A stretch of 23,415 bases of DNA from contig CAJURV010000001.1 of the NCBI GenBank assembly GCA_910588925.1, forward strand, positions 1 to 23,415, in the 5' to 3' direction. A model generated the notes under the pieces. That model was not told where the DNA came from. It did no database searches and worked only from the letters and a program-made list of their open reading frames with translations. Of the stretch, positions 7,606 to 14,510 are shown in pieces. Numbering within the stretch: the first letter of the stretch is position 1; every line of letters begins with the position of its first letter. Both the position numbers and the translations under genes were made by a program. Source of the DNA: an uncultured Rikenellaceae bacterium. GTDB lineage: Bacteria; Bacteroidota; Bacteroidia; Bacteroidales; Rikenellaceae.

Positions 7606-8163
7606 ATGGGAAAACTGAAACTCGGAGATCGTTATTTTTCCACTTACATAGGCTCTTCCGATATAGATAAGGCAGTCGGAAGAATAGCTTCGGACATAGA
7701 CCGCGACTATGCCTCTTCCGGGTCGTTGCTCTTCATAGGCGTGCTGAACGGGGCATATATGTTCGCCGCCGATCTGGTGCGTAAGGTCACTGTTCCGTGC
7801 GATATAACGTTCATAAAGGTATCTTCTTACGAGGGACTCGCATCGAGAGGGAATGTAACCATGAAGCTGCCTTTAAACTGCGACATAGAGGGGCGCGATG
7901 TAATAATTATAGATGAAATAGTGGAGACGGGCCTTACCGTAGACTACCTGTTCGATTATCTCGCACCCATGAAGCCGCGGTCCATAGCCGTAGCCACATT
8001 GCTCTTCAAAGAGAAGATGTACAAAGGGATGCACACTATAAAATATCCGGGCATAACCATGAAAGAGAACCTGTTCGTGGTAGGCTACGGTCTCGATTAT
8101 AACGAAAAGGGGCGTACGCTCGAAGATATCTATATACTGAACGAAGATCATGAACTTCAATAA
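7606..8163 (+). CDS. hpt: Hypoxanthine/guanine phosphoribosyltransferase
   Basis: Transfers phosphoribose from PRPP to hypoxanthine or guanine in purine salvage. The PRPP-binding loop is VIIIDEIVETGLT at about 99-111, with the two acidic residues and the TG typical of the family. FIGVLNGAYMFAADLVRK near residue 43 and FIKVSSYEG near 69 match the flexible-loop regions, and the C-terminal VGYGLDYNEKGRTLEDIYIL carries the base-contacting Asp-Tyr. The length, 185 residues, is usual. The last 14 bases overlap queE in another frame, which indicates translational coupling. It is divergent from purE. An HPRT paralogue of altered base specificity cannot be excluded given the queE linkage, but the residues look ordinary. 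Confidence 0.95.
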   Translation: MGKLKLGDRYFSTYIGSSDIDKAVGRIASDIDRDYASSGSLLFIGVLNGAYMFAADLVRKVTVPCDITFIKVSSYEGLASRGNVTMKLPLNCDIEGRDVIIIDEIVETGLTVDYLFDYLAPMKPRSIAVATLLFKEKMYKGMHTIKYPGITMKENLFVVGYGLDYNEKGRTLEDIYILNEDHELQ

Positions 8164-8782
8164 GATAATAGAACTCCTCGACGGGGGACGGAAGCTCCCT
8201 TTGGTGGAGGATTTCTACACCATACAGGGCGAGGGTTTCCATACCGGCAAGGCCGCCTATTTCATACGTCTGGGCGGTTGCGACGTAGGCTGTAAGTGGT
8301 GCGACGCCAAAGCGACGTGGAATCCGGAACTTTACCCTCCTGTGGAGGTAGATACCGTCATATCGCGCATACGTCAGGCCCGTGCCGACTCCATAGTGAT
8401 AACCGGCGGCGAACCCTTGATATATCCGCTCGATTATCTGACCTCGTCGTTACACCGGGCCGGCATACGCATCTTCCTCGAGACTTCGGGTTCGCATCTG
8501 TTCAGCGGCACGTTCGACTGGGTATGTCTCTCGCCCAAACGCAGCCTGCCTCCGTTGGAACAGGCCTTTGCCATGGCAAACGAGATGAAGGTTATAATAC
8601 ACTCGCCCGAAGATGTGGAATGGGCCGAGGAGTGCGCGCTAAGGGTGGAGGAGGCCCTGTTGTATCTCCAGCCCGAATGGAGCGTGCGTGAGAGCATAAC
8701 GCCGTTGATAGTAGATTACGTCAAGGCCCACCCGCAATGGAATATATCGTTGCAGACGCATAAATATATGCGTATTCCATAA
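8150..8782 (+). CDS. queE: 7-carboxy-7-deazaguanine synthase (radical SAM)
   Basis: Converts 6-carboxytetrahydropterin to 7-carboxy-7-deazaguanine in preQ0/queuosine synthesis. It is a short radical-SAM enzyme with the cluster motif at Cys44, Cys48 and Cys51 (GGCDVGCKWCD), preceded by the family hallmark DFYTIQGEGFHTGKAAYFIR, and the SAM-binding-type VITGGEPLIYPLDYL. The 210-residue length fits the Bacteroidota form. The ATG at 8150 lies inside hpt. The end, WNISLQTHKYMRIP, is the family's characteristic C-terminus. Other queuosine genes are not in the window. Confidence 0.96.
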   Translation: MNFNKIIELLDGGRKLPLVEDFYTIQGEGFHTGKAAYFIRLGGCDVGCKWCDAKATWNPELYPPVEVDTVISRIRQARADSIVITGGEPLIYPLDYLTSSLHRAGIRIFLETSGSHLFSGTFDWVCLSPKRSLPPLEQAFAMANEMKVIIHSPEDVEWAEECALRVEEALLYLQPEWSVRESITPLIVDYVKAHPQWNISLQTHKYMRIP

Positions 8783-8841
8783 TATCGCGGTCTGCAGTAC
8801 GTTATAAAAACGAAAAATGGTATTTATCGCACTATTTTCGT

Positions 8842-8849
8842 TATCTTTG
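8842..8849 (+). promoter_or_regulatory. -7 box of the pseudouridine synthase gene
   Basis: TATCTTTG, a full TAnnTTTG match, 54 bases before the start codon. The -33 position (about 8818-8821) reads TGGT, so that box is weak. The expected start site is near 8856. Confidence 0.6.
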
Positions 8850-8903
8850 CTCCGTCTTCGGTCTGTGTAAGCCCCGGGACGACATTAAAAACATATATAA
8901 TAA

Positions 8904-10355
8904 ATGGAAAGGACAGAAGAGAAAGAGGCCGTAGAGAGCTTCTTCAAAGACGAAAGAGACGGTTCCGGCCGTGAGGCACGAACCGTAAGACGCCCCTACG
9001 AACAACGGGGCCGATTCGGAAACGACGATCGCAAACGGTCGTTCAACCCCAACTTCGACAGAGAAAACAAAGTACGCCGTCCGTGGAACGACCGCAAAGA
9101 GGGTTCGCACAGAAGCTATCGCCAATCGGACGGAGAACCTGCGGAACGTAAAAGTTTTTCGCGCGGTTTCGATCGTGGCGATGACGGACACGCACGCACC
9201 GGCCGCTTCTTCGACCGTAGGTCGGGCGAGGGTCGCGGTTTCGAGAATGACGACAGACGCGAGCGTCGTGACAGATACGATAGCGACAGAAATTTCAGAA
9301 GAGACGATAACCGCGACGGATACCGTCAGCGCGAGGGCCGTTCTTTCGACAGACCGTCCGGCGAACGACGTCCTTATCATCGCAACGACAGATTTAACGA
9401 CAGGAACTCTCGACACGAAGAGGGCAGGGAGCCCCGTTTCGGAAGCACAGAAAGACGTCCGTCTTACGACAACGGGCGTAACTTCGGAAGCGAACGCGGC
9501 CGTTATGAAGACAGACGCACGAGCTTCGATCGCGACAACAACAAGGGGTTCTCGCCCGAACGTAAAAAATACCGTCCGCGCATAGTTAAAGAGCCCTATA
9601 CGCCCGAAGTGGCATTCACTGCCGAGCCGTTAATAAACAGAGAGATACGGCTGAACAGATATATAGCCATGTCCGGCGTATGTTCTCGCCGCGAGGCCGA
9701 CTCTTACATACAGTCGGGTGCGGTAAGCGTCAACGGTACGGTAGTAACGGAGCTCGGCACCAAGATCAAACCGGGCGACGAGGTATGTTTCAACGATCAG
9801 GTTATACGCGGCGAAAAGAAAGTGTACATAGTGATGAACAAGCCCAAAGGCTTCGTCACCACCGTCGACGACCCCAATGCCAACGGCCACACTGTCATGG
9901 ATATACTCGGCGATAAGGTCAAGGAGCGTATCTATCCTGTCGGTCGTCTCGACAAACAGACGATGGGAGTGTTGCTCTTCACCAACGACGGCGACCTGAC
10001 GCGCGAACTGACGCACCCGTCTTACGAGAAGAAAAAGATATACCATGTTTTCCTCGACAAGGATATAACCGAGGAGGATATGGAAAAACTAGCCGCCGGT
10101 GTAGAGCTCGAAGACGGCATTGCTTTCGCCGACGAGATCAGTTATACGGGCAAGACCAAGAAAGAGATCGGAATAGAGATACATAACGGTCGCAACCGAA
10201 TTGTGCGTAGAATGCTCGAAAGTCTCGGATACAAGGTCACTAAACTCGACCGCGTATATTTCGCCGGGCTCACTAAAAAGGGGCTCAAGCGAGGTTTCTG
10301 GCGTTACCTTACCGAAAAGGAGGTCACTGCACTGAAAAGCGGGTTATATAGCTAA
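8904..10355 (+). CDS. rluB: RluB/RsuA-family rRNA pseudouridine synthase with long disordered N-terminal tail
   Basis: Isomerises a specific uridine in rRNA, probably 23S. The first ~235 residues are extremely rich in Arg, Asp, Gly, Ser and aromatic residues (for example RRDDNRDGYRQREG and FDRPSGERRPYHRNDRF) and must be disordered. An S4 RNA-binding domain follows from about 249 (IRLNRYIAMSGVCSRREADS), then the catalytic domain with NKPKGFVTT, GRLDKQTMGVLLFTNDGDLT (catalytic Asp350) and GRNRIVRRMLESLGYKVTKL. Bacterial RluB proteins are usually 240-300 residues; the tail explains the 483. Such tails are seen in other Bacteroidota homologues. It is a single gene with its own promoter box and terminator. 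The tail probably binds RNA or nascent ribosomes; that part is inference. Confidence 0.92.
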   Translation: MERTEEKEAVESFFKDERDGSGREARTVRRPYEQRGRFGNDDRKRSFNPNFDRENKVRRPWNDRKEGSHRSYRQSDGEPAERKSFSRGFDRGDDGHARTGRFFDRRSGEGRGFENDDRRERRDRYDSDRNFRRDDNRDGYRQREGRSFDRPSGERRPYHRNDRFNDRNSRHEEGREPRFGSTERRPSYDNGRNFGSERGRYEDRRTSFDRDNNKGFSPERKKYRPRIVKEPYTPEVAFTAEPLINREIRLNRYIAMSGVCSRREADSYIQSGAVSVNGTVVTELGTKIKPGDEVCFNDQVIRGEKKVYIVMNKPKGFVTTVDDPNANGHTVMDILGDKVKERIYPVGRLDKQTMGVLLFTNDGDLTRELTHPSYEKKKIYHVFLDKDITEEDMEKLAAGVELEDGIAFADEISYTGKTKKEIGIEIHNGRNRIVRRMLESLGYKVTKLDRVYFAGLTKKGLKRGFWRYLTEKEVTALKSGLYS

Positions 10356-10374
10356 CATATAAGATATTTCATTG

Positions 10375-10404
10375 AAAAAGGGGCCTCGGACGGCTCCTTT
10401 TTTT
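10375..10404 (+). terminator. Intrinsic terminator of rluB
   Basis: AAAAAGGGGCC pairs with GGCTCCTTTTT (one G-U) around a 6-base loop, ending in a T run. It lies 20 bases past the rluB stop. Confidence 0.85.
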
Positions 10405-10490
10405 GTAAAATGTTGTCGAGTATGGATCTATTGCGGTGACATATAATTTAACGTGAGCTCGAGATAAATTTAAATTCATATCACAGCGCG

Positions 10491-10760
10491 ATGCTAAGAG
10501 CGGGCCGCAGCTATGGGCAGAAACGAAACTCTACCCACGGAGGCCCGCAAGTGTAAACGATAAGTGTTATTCGCTAAAGGTGCATAATCGCCTTTTTCGG
10601 GCTTCCCGTAGGCTCCCGCTTCAGTTACGCGTATATAATCTTTGATGATTACGTGTGCGTTACCGGACAATAAGTATATTATAATCCCCGATCGTAAAGC
10701 GGCTCTCCGTTGTGGGATTTCCGCCCACCGCGAAGTGCGTATAGCTGCGATTGCAGGAAA
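10491..10760. repeat. Dispersed repeat, copy A (inverted pair form), between rluB and the malY-like gene
   Basis: The left part (about 10500-10686), read on the minus strand, matches copy B at 14131-14345. A core of about 30 bases around TTATGCACCTTTAGCGAATA differs by one base, and shared islands include TCCGG-AAC, an ACGCGT-like block and AGAGTTTC. The right part (about 10697-10750, plus strand) repeats the outer end: GTGGG...CCCACCGCGA-GTGCG. A is thus two outer ends facing opposite ways. The tips form hairpins; the strongest is GCGGGCC/GGCCCGC at 10500-10548. It looks non-coding. A 107-codon minus-strand frame covers it, but copy B does not keep that frame. Confidence 0.75.
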
Positions 10761-10796
10761 AATAGCTGTAGGCTTATACGGAACCTGCGTTACTAT

Positions 10797-10828
10797 GAAA
10801 AAGCGACCGGAGATCAATTCCGGCCGCT
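10797..10828 (-). terminator. Intrinsic terminator of the MalY-like gene
   Basis: Minus strand AGCGGCCGGA pairs with TCCGGTCGCT (one G-U) around a 7-base loop, then TTTTTC. It lies just past the stop codon. Confidence 0.85.
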
Positions 10829-10832
10829 ATGT

Positions 10833-12008
10833 TCAAAAGTTCCTGTTATCGTAAGCTCTCTTTAATTGCTCGAGAGCCTTTTCGAGCGTTGCCCGCGGAC
10901 ATCCCACGTTCATACGCATGTAGTGTTCGCCCTGAGGACCGTAGTCGAGCCCGGAGTTTAGACCTAACAGCGCTTCGTTTACGAAAAAGTCTACTAGCGC
11001 TTCGTGCGTAAGGTCGAGTTTCCGGCAATCCAGCCATAACAGAAATGTCGCTTCCGGCTTTATACACTCTATGCGAGGCATTCGCTCGGAGAGTGTTTTC
11101 ACGACATAATCGGCGTTGGCCTCTATATATTCGCGTAACATGTCGAGCCACTCGTCGCCGTTATTGTATGCGGCTCTGAGTGCTACCGCCCCGAATATAT
11201 TGCCTTGCCCCACGTGTATGCGTTCTCCGCATTCGGTATAGGCCCGGTGTATCTCATCGTTCGGGATTATAGCCACGGCCGTGGAGAGCCCTGCCGTATT
11301 GAATGTCTTGCTGGGAGCTACGAATGTACATGTTATGCGGGCCAGCTCGTCGGAAAGAGAGGCTATGTGGATGTGTTTGTGCTCTCTGAACGTAAGGTCG
11401 GAGTGTATTTCGTCCGAAAGGATGTAGACGCCGTGTTTCAAACACAGTTTCCCGATCTTGGTCAGCTCATCCTTAGTGAACGCTCTGCCCGTAGGATTGT
11501 GAGGATTGCACAATATGAATATCTTCACATCCTTCAATTTTTTGTCGAGATCGTCGAAATCTATCTGCCAACTACCGTGATCCAATTTTAGCGGGTTGGT
11601 GACCACTTTTCTGCCGAGCGCTTCTGCCACTCGTGCGAACGGAGGATAGACGGGCGGCTGTATCAACACGCCGTCGCCGGGACGCGAAAGGGCGGAGATA
11701 CCGTAAGATATACCGCAAATAACCCCGGCAGAGAAGTCGATCCACCTGCTCTCTACCGCCCAGCCGTTACGCCTCCATAGCCAGCTTCGTATGGCTTCGT
11801 TGTAATAACTGCACCGGAAAGAATACCCGAGCACGGGATGGGCGGCGCGTTCGCGTATGGCATCCATGATGAAATCGGGCGTACGGAAGTCGGTATCGGC
11901 CACCCACAAGGGAATTATATCGTTGCGGCCGAAGACACTCTCCATATTATCGTACTTCTCGCACTTGCTTCCGCGACGGTCTATCGGTTCATCGAAATCG
12001 TATCTCAT
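10833..12008 (-). CDS. MalY/PatB-family PLP enzyme, putative cystathionine beta-lyase
   Basis: A fold-type I aminotransferase-like enzyme of the MalY/PatB group, which cleaves C-S bonds in cystathionine or cysteine conjugates. Signatures: LWVADTDFRTPDFI near the start, VLIQPPVYPPF, ILCNPHNPTGRAF (PLP ring contacts), YILSDEIHSDL with the Asp that protonates PLP, and APSKTFNTAGLS with the Schiff-base Lys234. The C-terminal YMRMNVGCPR carries the carboxylate-binding Arg. The length, 391 residues, is usual. It is divergent from the DHS-like gene and convergent with rluB. The substrate cannot be fixed by sequence; the family also includes regulatory and aminotransferase members. Confidence 0.92.
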   Translation of the reverse strand: MRYDFDEPIDRRGSKCEKYDNMESVFGRNDIIPLWVADTDFRTPDFIMDAIRERAAHPVLGYSFRCSYYNEAIRSWLWRRNGWAVESRWIDFSAGVICGISYGISALSRPGDGVLIQPPVYPPFARVAEALGRKVVTNPLKLDHGSWQIDFDDLDKKLKDVKIFILCNPHNPTGRAFTKDELTKIGKLCLKHGVYILSDEIHSDLTFREHKHIHIASLSDELARITCTFVAPSKTFNTAGLSTAVAIIPNDEIHRAYTECGERIHVGQGNIFGAVALRAAYNNGDEWLDMLREYIEANADYVVKTLSERMPRIECIKPEATFLLWLDCRKLDLTHEALVDFFVNEALLGLNSGLDYGPQGEHYMRMNVGCPRATLEKALEQLKRAYDNRNF

Positions 12009-12072
12009 AAACGTATCGGTTTTATTTCAAATAGCGGGCGGGGCACATAGCTATAACCTCCGCAAAACATTG

Positions 12073-12080
12073 TAAAGATA
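12073..12080 (-). promoter_or_regulatory. Probable -7 box of the MalY-like gene
   Basis: TATCTTTA on the minus strand, one base off TAnnTTTG, 65 bases from the start codon. I found no good -33 box. Confidence 0.4.
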
Positions 12081-12099
12081 CTTTTTTCGCGACAATAAA

Positions 12100-12130
12100 T
12101 TTCATCATGACCGAAAAAAAGGTACCTTTG
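12100..12130 (+). promoter_or_regulatory. Promoter of the DHS-like gene
   Basis: TTTC (12100-12103), 19 bases, TACCTTTG (12123-12130), a full match at the -7 box. Transcription would start near 12137, which rules out the in-frame ATG at 12107 as translation start and supports the one at 12161. Confidence 0.7.
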
Positions 12131-12160
12131 TGCAACGAAAAACCTAAAAAAACTAATAAG

Positions 12161-13135
12161 ATGAATAGAGGTCCTATATCTCAATTTATCACGCACCACT
12201 ACCGCCATTTCAACGCGGCTACATTGGTGGATGCGGCTGTCGCATACGACAAACACCTCGCTGAGGGCGGCAAGATGATGATAACCATGGGCGGCGCCAT
12301 GAGTACCGCCGAGCTCGGTATTTCGCTGGCGGAAATGATACGTCAGGACAAGGTGCAGATTATCTGTTGCACCGGTGCCAACCTCGAGGAAGACCTTATG
12401 AACCTTGTGGCGCATTCGCATTACAAACGCGTACCCCACTACCGCGATCTCACTCCCGAACAGGAACGCGATCTTCTGGACAACCACATGAACCGCGTTA
12501 CCGACACATGTATTCCAGAGGAGGAGGCTTTCCGTCGTCTGCAGGGTCATATCTCCAAGATATGGAAAGACGCCGATGCTAAAGGCGAACGCTACTTGCC
12601 CTACGAATTCATGTACCAGCTCATACGCAGCGGAGAACTCGAACAATACTACGAGATAGATCCCAAGAACAGTTGGATGTTGGCCGCATGCGAAAAGAAC
12701 ATCCCCATAATAGTTCCCGGCTGGGAAGACAGTACTATGGGTAATATCTTCACCTCTTACGTAATAAAGGGCGAGCTCAAAGCCTCTACTGTCAAAGGCG
12801 GTATCGAGACTATGATATTCCTCACCGAATGGTACCGTGCCAATTCGGGTGGCAAGGGGGTAGGCTTCTTCCAGATAGGCGGCGGCATATCCGGCGACTT
12901 CCCCATTTGCGTAGTGCCCATGATGTATCAGGATCTCGAATGGGAGGGCGTGCCTTTCTGGGCATATTTCTGCCAGATATCCGACTCGACTACCTCTTAC
13001 GGCTCATATTCAGGCGCCGTGCCCAACGAAAAGATCACATGGGGCAAGCTCGATGTAGACACCCCCAAATTCATTATCGAATCGGACGCCACTATAGTAG
13101 CTCCGCTGGTTTTCGCATATATCCTCGGCTGGTAG
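12161..13135 (+). CDS. Deoxyhypusine synthase-like protein
   Basis: A 324-residue bacterial member of the deoxyhypusine synthase (DHS) family. Eukaryotic and archaeal DHS move the butylamine of spermidine onto a lysine of eIF5A using NAD. Seen here: MITMGGAMSTAELG (NAD site-like), ICCTGANLEED, NIPIIVPGWEDSTMGN, FQIGGGISGDFPICV, and ITWGKLD with the lysine (Lys296) aligned to the catalytic lysine of human DHS (VSWGK). Bacteria have no eIF5A, so the acceptor is unknown; a polyamine such as in homospermidine synthesis is one option. An upstream in-frame ATG at 12107 lies before the predicted transcription start, so I start at 12161. Monocistronic, terminator at 13161. Confidence 0.9.
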   Translation: MNRGPISQFITHHYRHFNAATLVDAAVAYDKHLAEGGKMMITMGGAMSTAELGISLAEMIRQDKVQIICCTGANLEEDLMNLVAHSHYKRVPHYRDLTPEQERDLLDNHMNRVTDTCIPEEEAFRRLQGHISKIWKDADAKGERYLPYEFMYQLIRSGELEQYYEIDPKNSWMLAACEKNIPIIVPGWEDSTMGNIFTSYVIKGELKASTVKGGIETMIFLTEWYRANSGGKGVGFFQIGGGISGDFPICVVPMMYQDLEWEGVPFWAYFCQISDSTTSYGSYSGAVPNEKITWGKLDVDTPKFIIESDATIVAPLVFAYILGW

Positions 13136-13160
13136 CACATCACGATATTTTTACACGTCA

Positions 13161-13196
13161 GATACCGCTCTCTCGATTGGGGGCGGTATCTTTTTT
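13161..13196 (+). terminator. Intrinsic terminator of the DHS-like gene
   Basis: GATACCGC pairs with GCGGTATC around a 14-base loop, followed by TTTTTT. Confidence 0.88.
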
Positions 13197-13263
13197 ATTC
13201 GAAATCCACCCGTTCATAAAGATTGGTGCGCCGTTTGCATTAACTGGAATAAAAACCGTTTTT

Positions 13264-13980
13264 ATGAATAAGACCATTCATCGTGCTAATACGCGCGGAC
13301 ATGCCGACCACGGTTGGCTCGACACCTACCATACATTCAGCTTCGCCGATTATTACGATCCACGCCGGATCCGTTTCGGTACGCTAAGAGTACTGAACGA
13401 CGACACAATAGCTCCCGGCGAAGGGTTCGGGACCCATCCCCACAACGATATGGAGATAGTGACGGTAGCGCTCGAGGGTGCGCTTCTGCACGGCGACAGT
13501 ATGGGTAACATGAAGGTATTGCATCCAGGCGAAATACAGGTCATGTCGGCAGGTACCGGCATCACCCACAGCGAAATGAATGCCAGTGAGACAGACCGGG
13601 CAAAACTATTGCAGATATGGGTATTTCCCGATGCAAAGAACCATACTCCGCGTTACAGCCAGATAGAACCCGAACCGGCAAAACGCAATGAGTTACGTAC
13701 AATAGTAGCCCCCGAAGGTAATGGTGGAGAAAGGGTAGGGCACCTGCATCAGAACGCTTGGTTCTCCACACTCGACCTCGATAAAGGAGGTGCGATAGAC
13801 TATCGGATACATACTCCCGCTAACGGAGCCTACATTTTCGTTATAGAGGGGGCGATAGAGACTGCCGGCGAGATACTCCGACACCGCGACGGAATGGGAG
13901 TATGGGATACCGACCAATTTCGCATAGAGGCTACGGCAGACGCACAAGTGCTTATAATAGAGGTGCCGATGGGTAACTAA
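13264..13980 (+). CDS. Pirin-family bicupin protein
   Basis: A 238-residue pirin (YhhW-type) metal-binding bicupin; some members are quercetin dioxygenases, others act as redox-linked regulators. The N-terminal cupin has all four expected metal ligands: His58 and His60 in GTHPHNDMEI, His102 and Glu104 in GITHSEMN. The opening RANTRGHADHGWLDTYHTFS and FGTLRVLNDD are classic pirin sequence. The longer open frame begins upstream inside the DHS-like gene in another frame; the ATG at 13264 gives the normal family N-terminus. It stands alone between the DHS terminator and repeat copy B. No promoter with a good TAnnTTTG was found. Substrate is unknown. Confidence 0.93.
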   Translation: MNKTIHRANTRGHADHGWLDTYHTFSFADYYDPRRIRFGTLRVLNDDTIAPGEGFGTHPHNDMEIVTVALEGALLHGDSMGNMKVLHPGEIQVMSAGTGITHSEMNASETDRAKLLQIWVFPDAKNHTPRYSQIEPEPAKRNELRTIVAPEGNGGERVGHLHQNAWFSTLDLDKGGAIDYRIHTPANGAYIFVIEGAIETAGEILRHRDGMGVWDTDQFRIEATADAQVLIIEVPMGN

Positions 13981-14102
13981 TCTTCTGCTTAAAGGTTAGA
14001 ACGGCTATATTTTAGCGGCGCCTTGTCGGGCGATTGCGTGCACTTAGTGAAGTAAAGTCAGGTGAAAATGATCGGCAAAGTCTGCTAATTTAAGTCCGGT
14101 TT

Positions 14103-14145
14103 CATATATTATTGTAGTGCTATTATTTTCCTACAATAATATATG
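14103..14145. repeat. Perfect 15-bp AT-rich inverted repeat
   Basis: CATATATTATTGTAG at 14103-14117 is exactly inverted at 14131-14145 across a 13-base spacer. It forms the left border of repeat copy B; the right arm (TAATATA) has a counterpart in copy A, while the left arm does not. Confidence 0.8.
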
Positions 14146-14365
14146 GAATTGACTGTCCGGCAACAATCCCCAAAGCACTTGCTTTTATCTTCCTTACGCG
14201 TCACCAAAACAGAGCCTGCAGGAGACCGCACGCGGGAAACCCGAAAGATGCGATTATGCACCTTTAGCGAATAGCACTTACTGTTTAGATGCGTCATTTG
14301 CAGGTTTCCGCTGTGGGAGAGTTTCTGCCCACCGCGAGGTGCGGTATGTTTTCTGTTGCTATCCC
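14131..14365 (+). repeat. Dispersed repeat, copy B, between pirin and rny
   Basis: It matches copy A in inverted orientation over about 215 bases, with a near-identical core at about 14250-14280 (GATTATGCACCTTTAGCGAA). The outer end, GTGGG-agagtttctg-CCCAC at about 14310-14334, is a 5-bp hairpin followed by CGCGAGGTGCGG; the right end of copy A carries the same block. No reading frame is shared by both copies. I infer a small mobile or REP-like element without its own transposase. Confidence 0.75.
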
Positions 14366-14460
14366 AATGCGGCCATCGTTCCTTACATCGGACAGAAATT
14401 TTCATCGGGCAGCATCCGACTTATCCCCGCCACAACATAGAGAAATATTCGCATTCCAAC

Positions 14461-14493
14461 AAAAAAGCCCCCTTTGTTCGAGGGAGCTTTTTT
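14461..14493 (-). terminator. Intrinsic terminator of rny
   Basis: AAAAAAGC-CCCCT pairs with AGGGAGCTTTTTT with one mismatch around a 7-base loop. It is flanked by A and T runs and so may also stop plus-strand transcription from pirin. Confidence 0.8.
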
Positions 14494-14510
14494 AACAAAA
14501 ACCGAAATGA

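Larger units (their letters stand above)
13981..14460. other. Non-coding gap between pirin and rny, largely repeat-derived
   Basis: No gene is supported. At 14029-14060 a run (GGCGATT...TGCAC-TTAG-GAA) weakly repeats the core of copy B. At 14103-14145 there is a perfect AT-rich inverted repeat. Copy B follows, and the rny terminator closes the gap. Confidence 0.6.

Noticed and set aside
10494..10817. 107-codon frame over repeat copy A
   Set aside because: The matching part of copy B does not keep this frame, and the frame covers the malY-like terminator.
12829..13263. N-terminal extension of pirin overlapping the DHS-like gene
   Set aside because: The extension reads the DHS-like gene out of frame and crosses a terminator; pirin homologues start at the ATG at 13264.
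14109..14405. 98-codon minus frame over repeat copy B
   Set aside because: Not shared with copy A; composition and context are non-coding.
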